This document shows, one piece after another, positions 51,571 through 61,342 of a DNA stretch of 64,000 bases. Each line of letters opens with the position of its first letter. Within the stretch, counting starts at the first letter, position 1. The notes below the pieces were generated by a model. That model was not told where the DNA came from. It saw nothing but the letters and a program-made list of their open reading frames with translations, and did not search any database. Location of the stretch: assembly GCA_013399855.1 (NCBI GenBank), contig VXAY01001313.1, positions 1,411,084 through 1,475,083 of the forward strand, given 5' to 3'. The DNA comes from Oxyruncus cristatus (taxonomy: Eukaryota; Chordata; Aves; Passeriformes; Cotingidae). The translations under genes were made by a program, and so were the position numbers.

Positions 51571-54500
51571 TTCACAAATATTAGGGGATGGGTAAATCTC
51601 AATCCATGCATCTGACATGCACAAGATAACGGTGAGCTGACTTCTACTTTGAACAGGGACTATCAAAGAGGCTCTGTAGTGTTAAGCTTATAAGTTCACT
51701 GAAATTTAATAGTTTGGAGACTTTAAATGTCTTAGACTCCATCATAACATCAATTTTAACCTTTTTTTTTTTTTTTCCCTGTCAGAAGACTTGAGCTATT
51801 TCTTTCCAGTGCTTGAAAAAACAAAGACAAGTGACATCTAAACATAATCAATATGTGCCACCATTCAGTCTCTCAAATAATGACTTAATAAACCCCTCAT
51901 AACTAAAGCCAGGTGAGTAATTCAATGCTAATTGTTTCCAATTATCTGCTTCTTTCAAAAACAAAAACAAAATTAAATTTTAATGTTTCTTTATCAACTA
52001 CAAATACTTTCGATTTGCAACTCACGGAATAGTCATTTGTACTTTTGCTGGTATTTACGTAAAACTGATCAGCTAATTTAAAAACAAAATCCTATGCATT
52101 TCCCACCTACGTGAATTATAGACCCTCAGCTCCAACGCAAGCTTCGATCAAAATTCAACCCAAGAAAGTTTTGATTAATATATTCTAATATAAAATGACT
52201 CCAGAAGCATAGAAACTGCAGAGCAGGTCTTGGAGTTTTGTTTTGTTTTTTTCTTAATACATTGTTATCTTATCTGTTCATCAAATCTTGCATATACATA
52301 GGCTTTTGTCTTTGAGAAAATAAGCACTTAATTGGTGAGGAAAAAGCCAGAATTTTCCCTTAGGCTTTATGTATTTTTTTATTTAATCTATCTTCTCTTA
52401 ATGCTTATTTTTATAACAGTTTGAGGTCAAGCCAGAAAAAGAAAGTGCCAACCACTGAAGTAAACCCCACTACCCATCCCAATGTGCCTGGTGTTGAGCC
52501 TGCTCCTCCCAAAGGCACCAGGGTACCCCAAGAGGCACTGCCAGCACAGATCGAGTGTGAGAGCAGAACCACTTTCCATTCCCAAACTTAAGGCAAAACT
52601 AAACCCCAAGATCCCAGTTCAAGAGAGGTGTAATTCCAGGCTGCTGGCACTGCACCTCTCAGTGCTGTCACCGCAGACCAGGTTGTCTCCCCCATCATGG
52701 CCCTCTCTCTCACTCCCTCCTCGTGCATTAGTCCTGCTGAAGCCCAAGTCTGCCTCCACCACTGCAGGAGGGCATTCCCCAATTCCCCTCCTTCCCTCTT
52801 TCCCAGAGGACTTCTGCAGTTTTCTGCAATTCTTCACTGAAAAGCAGAGAAGGGTTCGCCTTTAACAAGCCACACAGGTAAAGGGATTAAGTGATAAAGA
52901 ATAATTAAATTGACAGTCTAATTTAACACTTTACATTTTGCGTGCTTTCACTGTGTACGCTTTGAGTTCTTAATAAAAGGTTTAATACACTTTTCATGGC
53001 ACTTAATACTGTGGAACTAAGCAGCTTTATAACTAAAGGTCTGGGACTTGCCCAACTGCTTAATATCCAGGCTGGCACTGCAGGATGATTCTTTTGCAAC
53101 CTCATGGTTTCACATGGCAAAATACCTACACCCTGTCAGGAGCTTTGTTCTAGGGCCAAGCAAGCTGTTAACTTGCTCCATGTCCTGATACTGGCTCTCC
53201 CTATTTTTTGAGACCTTTCTCCTATGACTGCCTTCCACCATTTTCTGGCTGTGACATTTCAGCTCTTCGAAGTGTACCTCAGCATCCAAATCCCACCAAG
53301 CAGGGCACAGTCGCCAGACACTTCCACCACTTCACTCCAGGCACTCCCTCTTGCTGTCCACAGGCAGGTAGCTTCTCCTCCTGAAACCCTGGCAGTTTTT
53401 CAGATGTTGTCTCAGAATAACTGAAATTATTGCCCACACCAGCCTTCAGAGCAGCCCAGGGATGATCAGCAGCTGCACTGAGCTGTCAGGAGCCACGAGT
53501 GACATGTCTATGGATGAATGCCCTGGCCTGTCAGGGTGGCATGTATTTGCTGTGTGCAGAAGATGAGACATTCTACTTTCCAAAAAGCAGGACTTGCTTT
53601 ACCACAGACCTCTGCAGGACCCAGAGCAGCAATTTTTTTTTCTGTCACTGAATGTAGACAATCTACAGTCTGGAGTAAAATATGGTATACTAAGCCACTG
53701 AATTGATAGAGCTTCATATTCCTCCATGGCAGATGTTACAAATATGCAGACAGTCCTTATTGATCCAAATGGTTTGCAGAAACTCCATTTGAAGGCATAT
53801 GTTTCTCTGCCTGACATTTTGACATGAATGACAAGACAAAGCTAGGAATGCAAATGCACGAGAAGAAACTGTTCTTGTGTTGTAAAAGCACATTCCCCCT
53901 GTCAAAGAGCTGGGTAAATGTTGCACGACTAATCACAGCCCAGAAAGATGTGTGAGCCGACCTAGAGACACAGAACAGGAGGGGAAATCAAACAGAACAG
54001 ACTTGAAACAGCTACTCACGGCCCAGTACGATCTGCATAGCCCAATACAATCACTATTTCTTGTCTCCATGTGCCAGGACCAGTTTGACTCAAGTTTTCC
54101 CATTTAGCTTCATGTGAATTTTGGGAAACTTTTCTGTAAATAGTGACAGCATCATCCAACAACCTCCATGTTCCACAGTCCATAGCCTGAGGTGCATTCA
54201 TACTCCAATACAGCATTTTCTCCATTTCCAGGCCTCACCAGCCCCTATCAATGAGTATTTCCCACCTCACCTACTCCACCAGCACTCCTCTCTAGAGACC
54301 TGCAGCCTCCCAGCTACTCCCCCTGCTCTCCAGGGTTGCCTCAAATTCCCCTTCCCCAGCAGCTCCCTGTACCAGTGCCACTGTGGGGTTCTCCTGCCCT
54401 CCTCTGCTCCCACAGCAGTGGGCAGGAGCTCTCTGGGAAGCTTGCAGCAAATGCAGCCAAATGCCACCTCACTCCACACTCACTTTGCCACCACCTCAGG

Positions 54501-55717
54501 GTCTCTGCCAGGTGTGTGCCAAGCTGTGGGCTCTACTGCCACAGTAGTGTTTGCTATACTGCAAGCTGAAATCTTTCACGACCAAAGCACCCTCACAAAA
54601 ATGGCTTCTCACCATCATTCAAACTGCCTTTAGAATCAAACAAAACTTTGCATTGTATTTTCCTGAACAGCTCGTAAATGACAGCTGAAACGCAGGAACT
54701 ACTAAATTTCAACAGCTTGTAAATGCTATACCTGCCTACACCTGGCACTTCTCATGCGTTTTTTCTGCCACATTATCTGCCCAGCAGCAGCAACAGACAA
54801 GCCAACACTGGAAAGCAGCATCCTTATAGATAGGTAAAACCACAGCACACACGGACACATTGCGCTCCGTCACCCAGAGCAGGACACTCCTGTCCCTTCT
54901 TTTCAGGGCAACGGGCAGCAACCAGGACCGAGCTCACTCCTCTAAAATCCTTGCTAATGTTCCCAAATGAAAAAGGGGCTGCAACTGCAAATGATTTTTC
55001 ACCTACAGTCATCCCAGATTTATTTATGGGTGAGGACTCTCTGTCTCAGGATGAAGCAGTAGCTCCCAAACCTAATTTCATGCCCACTTCCCTGTGTGGC
55101 TGTTGATGCCTGCAGGACACTACACCACAAGCCCTGGACACAGAACAGTGCTACTACATGCTCAAGTTCTTTAAATCTATAACCTATAAGTATACTAATT
55201 TCAGCAGACTAAAATGATGCTTTCTCTACATAAGACAGGGAAACATTTCAGTGTCTGCTTAGATTTATTTGCAAATGTGCATTTCAGCACTTTAGTGGGC
55301 TGGAATATTTTGCTTCTGGCAAGTATTTAACTTGACAGGATTGATCCAATATAAATCACATACAAAAACACATTAAACAGAAATCAAATCTTTTTCTGCT
55401 GATACATAGAAAAAGCTACATTAATCTGAGATCTCTGTTGTCTGCAGTTCATTGTCATGGTTGCACAGTTTTGTTCTTTGAGCTGCACTTCTCACCTGCA
55501 GTGCTGGGCTCTACTTAACCACTTTGAAAATAATTCCATCACAAAACAAATACATATATTTTACAAGAAAAATATTTAAGTATAGAAATATCTCCAAGAT
55601 ATTTCCTTTAACGAGTGAGTGGCTTTCAGAATGAGAGTCTAAAAGCAGCTGTTGTAAAATCTCAGGTTCCACATCCCCTCTCATACAGCTTCAGTTCTGA
55701 CACTATAACAAAACAAT

Positions 55718-55738
55718 TAATAATAATAATAATAATAA
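55718..55738. repeat. (TAA)7 microsatellite
   Basis: Seven uninterrupted TAA units. Confidence 0.95.
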
Positions 55739-56550
55739 ACCCTCTTGGAAACAACTGGAGGCATTTTGAACTGTGATTTGTGGTTTCCACCTAGAAATGT
55801 TTCATATGATACCTACAGTACATTCACATGCAGCAAATGATTCAGAAATCAGATTCTGTCCCATCCAGTCATCCAAACACTCAAAACTTTGGCAAGATGA
55901 ACAGAGATTTTTTTTTTTCTCCCTCTTTTGTTCAAGTTTTGTCCTTAGCCTGCTAATTTCCATGTCTGTGTGTGTCTGTGATTGTGAGCACTTATCCCCC
56001 TCCTCATGTGGTAGAGACCAAAACAGACAGAACCTTGACACCTTCAAAACTACAGAGCTTTATAACTGCAACAACAGAACCAGTTACTGAAAGACGAGTC
56101 ATCTTCCCAAGAGCTACAAGAGAAAAAAGGAATTTAAAAAAGACCAAACAACTCTCCCATGGTGGTGCTCCCTTAAAATCTGACATGAAGTTACGACCAG
56201 CATTAAATGATTTCTGAGCAAGCTATCTAATGTCAATTTAGGTGGGGATAAAAGAAAGTCAGTTAAGTAGTAGCTTGTAAGTGCACAGTCAAAAATAAAA
56301 CCCTAAAAAACCTCCTCTAATAAGGCTGCCAGTAAATTTAGAGGAAAACAAAACTCAGTAAAATCTGAAACCTTACACATTATTTGCTTCTGTTATTGGT
56401 TACCTTGCAAGCCTGAAGAAGCCACATTTCTGCTCTGCCTCCCTCCAACACGAACACTGGCAAAACAGTGTCCTTATCCAGGAATTCAGAGACACGTGCA
56501 GCTGATACTGCTAAGCCAGGACGCTGGCCCAAACCCAGACAAGTGTAGCT

Positions 56551-56673
56551 GATTGAGGCTGATTTTTCCCAGCTGCAGACCTGAACAGCCCTTGGGAGTA
56601 TCTCCCAGCAAGCAGCCCACAGCTGCTTTGGGTGCAAACCACCGATTGAAGCTGATTTCCCCCAGCTGAGTCA
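56551..56673. repeat. Diverged direct repeat, period 93
   Basis: GATTGAGGCTGATTTTTCCC followed by AGCTG (from 56551) and GATTGAAGCTGATTTCCCCC followed by AGCTG (from 56644) are near-identical, 93 bp apart, within a slightly GC-richer segment. This suggests a local tandem duplication whose copies have since drifted. Confidence 0.65.
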
Positions 56674-57423
56674 CAATCAAGCCAAAAAACAGGCATCACC
56701 AAAGAAGTAATTCCAACTCTTAAATAATATAACAACTGTTTCTGGTAGAACAAATGCTGTTTTTATTTGTTTCCTAAAAATTAAGGAAAATAATAATTAA
56801 CTGAGGCAACTGCTTGTATGATGGAATTGAGGCTTCTCATACAAGTAATACAGCTTTGCTAAACATGAGTTGTAACCACCCTTTTCTCCCTCCCCCTTCA
56901 CCATGTTTGTTTTTACCTTTAATTTTGCTTCTCTTCAGAGTTTTCTTCTGACTTTTTCCTTGCATTCCCCAGGGTTGCCAAAGGATGTGGATTCTTTAAG
57001 AAATTTCCAACAGGGTCCCCCAAATGTGTTGTGTTTAGATTTATGTCATTCTTTAGCTGCTCATAATGTAAGTTCAAGTAAATAAAGCAAAATAAAAGAA
57101 AAAAAACCAAGGTCTGAGCACTGTAGTTGCTGTAGTTACCCCACTAACATGATTTTCTCTCAACGCTCCACTTGTCACCAACTCAATAGCTTTAAACCTA
57201 TCTTAAAGGAGAGCTATACCTAAATTTGAGCAGATTTTAAGAAGAAATTTTTTCTCTAAGCGATTTTAGCATACAGTTTAAACTCTAATCCATGTGACAT
57301 GCTCAAAATTTTAGTAAATGTTCCTCCTTCTGGTTCATTTTTGAGACTCTCGGAACTTTTTTTCCTTTTCAGAGCTCTCACTGAATACAAGTTATGGAAA
57401 GCAGTGCTCTCAAGTTCAATATT

Positions 57424-57512
57424 AAGATCCAAACCTTCACCTTCTGAAACTCAGTAAGCTTGACCTGCTCACTAGAGGGATACTGATTTACACAGGTGAG
57501 AACCCAGGTTTA
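57424..57512. mobile_element. Probable MITE-like hairpin fossil, copy D
   Basis: The right arm CTGATTTACACAGGTGAGAA and the left arm around CACCTTCTGAAACTCAGTAA are partly complementary with one indel, and resemble the family of the hairpin at 58149-58232. More decayed than that copy, so this is tentative. Confidence 0.3.
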
Positions 57513-58148
57513 AGTGTTTTATTCTATCAGCAGACTGAGAAAAAGTGAGTTGTTTCGCTGAGATTTCCTCTACAGTGCAGCAATGGTTATCAAAGCAAGG
57601 CAGATACTGGGAATTTTACTTTGCAAGACAAGTATTGCACACATGTAGTTGTAACTCAGCATAAAAATGTTCTGTCGAGTTTCAACTCTGAAATTAGAAA
57701 GCACAATTACTCTTTTTTTTCCATTGCAATAGGAAAACATGACATACTAAGAAGTAAGAGCAATGCATTCTTCAAATTGAAAGCAGATTGCCCGTGGATT
57801 GCAAGCAAATAGAAGAAACGGAGTCACTTTTTTGTAAGAAAATAAAGTAATTTCTAAACTAATGGATTGATAGAACAAGACGCACTACAAGTGCTGTGCC
57901 ACAGATGTCAGTTTTGTGAAAGTTCATCATCAAAAGAGCACGATAAAAGGAAGGTACATTTCATGTGGCATCACCTTTGCAATGTAAACATCCTGGAGGA
58001 GCTAGAATGTTTGAGATCATACATTATTCCCTTTTTTAAGTATAGTCAGGGGAAGTTCCATTTTAAAATCAAGGGTACAGTTTGGTCTTCAAAGTTCTCC
58101 GAAGTTTCTGCAGTTTTGCTATTTCAACTTGCCAGATATTAAAAGTGA

Positions 58149-58232
58149 AGGGTCAAATCTGCAGGTGGTGTAAGTAAGCACAGCTCTGTGAGAGCTTTCA
58201 GCTTATTTACATCACATGGAAATCATATTTCT
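58149..58232. mobile_element. Old MITE-like hairpin fossil, copy C (second family)
   Basis: Arms GTGGTGTAAGTAAGC (58165-58179) and GCTTATTTACATCAC (58201-58215) pair at 13 of 15 positions, and the centre AGCTCT-gtg-AGAGCT (58182-58196) is a perfect 6-bp inverted repeat, so the whole element folds as one hairpin. The outer end GGGTCAAATCTGCAG and the TGTAA-type arms recall a common sauropsid MITE with ends like GGGCCAAATCTGCAG and inner GTGTAAATCAGC. No transposase. Confidence 0.5.
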
Positions 58233-58252
58233 CACTTCTTCTGTAACTGCAC

Positions 58253-58274
58253 ATATATATATATATATATATAT
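58253..58274. repeat. (AT)11 microsatellite
   Basis: Eleven uninterrupted AT units followed by GCATGTGTGTGG. Confidence 0.95.
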
Positions 58275-58603
58275 GCATGTGTGTGGTGAATACATATTAT
58301 ATAGAAAGTGAATGCTTTGATCTGTCAAAAGGAAGATACAAATATAAAACAGGAGACGGGGTATGAAAAACATACATTCGGCATTTACTTTGAAAACTGA
58401 AAGTTATGGGGAAAGAAACATTGTTTATGTTCAAGGAGAACCTGGTGATTTGCTTAAATAATGTAAAACCGAACCACTATCACATGAAGGATTTAACAGC
58501 TCCCTGTCAAAGCTGACAGGCTCAAGCTATGACTTGATAACTTTTATATAAACAAATAACTAGACAGCGACAGATCCATCATAGATCCCTACTTTTACAG
58601 TAT

Positions 58604-58712
58604 AGACCCTGGTGCAGCAAAGCACTCAAGACAGTTAACGTAAAGCAACTGAATAGTCCTAGGGAGGTTGGCAAGCTCACTCACCTGCTTAAAATTAGGC
58701 ACATATTTAATT
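58604..58712. mobile_element. Old MITE-like hairpin fossil, copy A
   Basis: The sequence from GACCCTGGTGCAGCAAAGCA through TTAACGTAAAGCA and on to CACCTGCTTAAAATTAGGCA resembles the two arms of an abundant sauropsid inverted-repeat element (arms of the type CCTGCAAAGCACTTAAGCA). The two inner arms are only weakly complementary now (about 9 of 13), which indicates great age. No coding capacity. The family name was not assigned. Confidence 0.35.
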
Positions 58713-58740
58713 TGAGACGTGTTTTTTAACTCCATCATTA

Positions 58741-58835
58741 ATCAGCGAAGCACTTCAACCTGTGCATAAAGCAGCTGCTCTCTAGAGGGTTTACGCACAT
58801 GCTTAAATACTTTACTGAAAGAGGGCTGCGTGGTT
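58741..58835. mobile_element. Old MITE-like hairpin fossil, copy B
   Basis: Inverted arms at 58741-58770 and 58790-58819 match at 21 of 30 positions without gaps, around a 19-nt spacer. Arm motifs (GCGAAGCACTTCAACCTGTG; TTTACGCACATGCTTAAATA) are the same type as in the neighbouring copy at 58604-58712, so the two are probably related insertions or halves of one larger element. Noncoding, strongly decayed. Confidence 0.5.
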
Positions 58836-59399
58836 TGATTCTTCAAGATCCTGATCATCTTCGATGTAAAGCTACAGAGCACTCAAACAGGCGAGTTACA
58901 TCCTATGCATAAGTGAGATCTAACATTGTTCATAAGTTAAACCAGACTTCCAGACTTTACAGCACGTGGCAAAACTAAGCCAGCAGGAGAACACTGAATA
59001 TGAAGAATGTTAATCCCCAAAATAAACTGTATTCGCCATTGTCCCACAAATGCAGGTCAGTTAAAGTCATCCAGTATAACCAAGCCCAAGGTTGCAGATT
59101 GCACCCTTTTAGCTACTCAAGCGTCTCCTTGCACCTCTTCTGGAACGTGTTCCTCTGCTACTGCTAAAACCCAAAACTGGTAATAAAAACAAGAGATTTT
59201 TCCAATGCAAATAGCTGCATGCTTTCTGCTAAACATCTTTACAGATTCCTGTGTGTTCATAGTCTTATTAGTGCAGCTATTTCTGCCATAACTAATTAGA
59301 GTATTCAGGGAAGATTTTTTTTTTCCTGTGGCCATAGGTTTGTTAAGATAACAACAAGTATGACAAAAGAAGAAAGAAAAAAATCCCAAGTTTGCGTGG
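58836..59399. other. Non-coding, downstream of GRID1
   Basis: Unique sequence with no recognised gene. It may lie in the distal GRID1 3' UTR if a late poly(A) site is used. No AATAAA or ATTAAA on the minus strand stands out with a G/T-rich follower. Confidence 0.5.
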
Positions 59400-59850
59400 G
59401 CCAAGTCTCAAGAAAAATCTAGTCAGCTGACTAGAGCATGACTCATTTTTAATTAGTTTGAAGCAAATAGTGCAATTTGTGCCAAGCTGCAAAATCACAC
59501 CATCTTCGGGAGGAAACGGCTTGACAACAGAGACAAATTAATTCCTGTAAGAGTACTCCTTCTGTAAGGTTACCATCAATATTCCTCATTTAAAAAAGTA
59601 GTGTGCTGAGTATGCTCTTCCATTAGGCTGGTTTTATGTCACAGTTTGACTTTTCCTCCCTATTGCTTAAATGAGAAATGTAAAAATTTGGGGACTTTAT
59701 CACCCCATAAATATACCTGTTGTGTAATTATGCAAATCAAATTAGGAGCAGTCAATGGAATGTTTATTTATCAGACAACCTGACCCAGATTGCCTGCTGA
59801 CTTTCTTGGGATGTGAAAGCATGTCTAACTCTGTTCAAACAGAATTTTTC
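59400..59850. promoter_or_regulatory. Candidate conserved regulatory element downstream of GRID1
   Basis: Dense in recognisable transcription-factor-type sites: an 18-bp perfect palindrome centred on the E-box CAGCTG (59418-59435), a TAATTA homeodomain core just after it (about 59449-59454), and an octamer ATGCAAAT (59730-59737) directly joined to another TAATTA (59726-59731). Non-repetitive, AT-balanced sequence. It could be a distal 3' UTR segment, an enhancer, or both. Conservation cannot be judged from one genome. Confidence 0.35.
59763..59768 (-). promoter_or_regulatory. GRID1: Candidate poly(A) signal AATAAA, distal
   Basis: Minus-strand AATAAA about 1.6 kb after the stop, inside a block that also looks like a conserved regulatory candidate. 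It would give a kilobase-scale 3' UTR. No clear G/T-rich element follows it. Confidence 0.25.
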
Positions 59851-60597
59851 ACCTTAATGTAGACAGTGATTCCGCTGCACCAGGTTCTACAACCTCTTCC
59901 AAATAGCAGGGTTCTAATAAAGTGAAGAAATCCAGCTGGGAAGGGAAATTACACCCTGGTTATAGGGATACATTTGAGAAGACACTAAATTATCCCCATT
60001 TTGAAAGAGAGTGATGGTCCATTAAGCATAGGTGGGGGAGCAGGGAGCCATTATGTCTGGCATTCAAGCTACTATTTGGGAAGGAAACAATGTGTTAGGG
60101 TTTGATTTGATTTTTTTTCTGCCATATGAAATTGCACTGCTAATATTTGCAGAACAAGACATTAAATTTTGCTATATGTGTTGCTCTATCTTTGTCCTCT
60201 GTGTTTCATAGACAAAAAAAAATAGGATTTTTACAGTCATTTCTACCACAATTATAGATATGGATGTTAAAATGTTTCTCCTCACAAAATCAATGGAAAA
60301 AGAAAGCAGAGCTGTGCTTATAGTCATGAGCTTAGCCTTGCCATTCAGGGGTATGACTTCAACAGAGAGCATTGCATCCATTATGCAACAAATTCATTGA
60401 AACCTTAAAGAAAGAAATGGCACCAGAGGGCACAGTCACTGCAATGCCGTTATCTCCTGCCCTTACAGTTCTTCCTTGCCTCACTCCATTGGTTCCTCCC
60501 CATTTTCAGTCATATATACACAAGAAAAAAAAAAAAAGCTGAGCAGTTTTTCTTAAAAGCTTTCCCCTTAACCTAAAACATGGTGTTCATTGTTTAT

Positions 60598-60643
60598 ATA
60601 TATATATAATATATACGTCACAATATATATATTATATATATAT
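60598..60643 (-). repeat. AT-only inverted repeat (18-bp arms), possible AU hairpin in GRID1 3' UTR
   Basis: Arms at 60598-60615 and 60626-60643 are perfectly complementary alternating TA with the same phase break in each arm; the 10-nt loop contains CGTCACA. If the GRID1 transcript extends this far, the RNA would form an AU-only stem about 700 nt after the stop. It may equally be a TA microsatellite that became cruciform-prone. Confidence 0.7.
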
Positions 60644-60794
60644 GTATAACAAACCACAGAAAGTTAAACAAAAAAGAGCCACACAGCAGAGAAGACATGT
60701 AAAAACACAATCCAACAATCCTGTGCTTAAACTTAGAAACTGTGTGGAAGTTTAAATCCTTGTTAGAAGGAAAAAAATTATTATTTTTTTCCTG

Positions 60795-60800
60795 TTTATT
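60795..60800 (-). promoter_or_regulatory. GRID1: Candidate poly(A) signal AATAAA, second
   Basis: Minus-strand AATAAA about 545 nt after the stop. The downstream sequence is A/T-rich with little G/T enrichment, so it is a weaker candidate by context. Confidence 0.3.
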
Positions 60801-61092
60801 GTTTGTTGGATTTTAGTTATAATTCACCTTTAAAAGATTTGTTACTGCTATGCTAATATCAGCTGTTAAGTTCTCCAAGTGAATTGTGTCTTGACTACAA
60901 AATAGGGTTCTGGGGAAAGGAGAGATCTGAGCATGGTGAATTCTTCTAGCAAGAAACAGATGCTTTTTTTGCTCTTAAAAAAACCCAAACCTGTAAGGGA
61001 GTAAGTGTTGAAATCCATGGAAAAAAAGAAAAGTATGGCCCTCAGTCCCAGTCTTCTTTGGCACTTGAGAACGACCACAAGTAGTTTGCCTT

Positions 61093-61098
61093 TTTATT
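61093..61098 (-). promoter_or_regulatory. GRID1: Candidate poly(A) signal AATAAA, proximal
   Basis: Minus-strand AATAAA about 245 nt after the GRID1 stop. Downstream in the transcript is a moderately G/T-containing stretch (TTGTGGTCGTTCTC), so it could support a short 3' UTR isoform. Use is not shown by sequence alone. Confidence 0.4.
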
Positions 61099-61268
61099 CA
61101 TATAGAACAAAATTTACAAAGTCATTCATACATTTTTGTTTGTTTTTTGTTTTGTTTTTTACTTACTTCGAAAATTGGGAATATTCAAAATACACTTTTA
61201 CCCCACTTCATTCTTTCATTATTTACAAGTATATACAAGCAAAAGGTAAGAGTTTGTTTTCCTTTTTC

Positions 61269-61283
61269 TTTTTTTTTTTTTTT
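61269..61283. repeat. Poly-T tract = A15 in the GRID1 3' UTR
   Basis: 15 T on the plus strand, beginning about 60 nt after the GRID1 stop in transcript terms. Confidence 0.9.
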
Positions 61284-61342
61284 GTTCCTTTTAAATTTTT
61301 TGTATTAAAAAGCTCTGCTGGTTGTTTTACTGTTTGTTTTCG

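Larger units (their letters stand above)
44413..57423. other. Non-coding: no gene seen
   Basis: Unique sequence with listed microsatellites and a diverged direct repeat. A GC-richer patch at 47700-48080 has G runs on the plus strand. The interval 50640-51030 is rich in AT words of enhancer type. Open frames up to 170 codons (54121-54633) show no domain and are proline/serine/leucine-rich, as expected from C/T-rich DNA. Confidence 0.6.
60795..61342 (-). other. GRID1: GRID1 3' UTR, proximal part (distal end not defined)
   Basis: Begins right after the stop codon. It carries a 15-base A tract in the transcript sense (61283-61269), about 60 nt after the stop, then further A-rich and T/G-type low-complexity runs. 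Two AATAAA hexamers on the minus strand lie at 61098-61093 and 60800-60795. The UTR could continue well beyond 60795; another AATAAA at 59768-59763 and an ATTAAA at 59453-59448 are later options. The extent given is therefore a minimum working interval, not a mapped 3' end. Confidence 0.6.

Noticed and set aside
54121..54633. 170-codon plus-strand open frame
   Set aside because: No domain, Pro/Ser/Leu/His-rich translation expected from C/T-rich DNA, no splice or promoter context.
58503..58520. CCTGTCA-AAGC-TGACAGG hairpin as a terminator or regulatory RNA
   Set aside because: A 7-bp stem is expected by chance many times in 64 kb, and factor-independent terminators do not apply to this genome.
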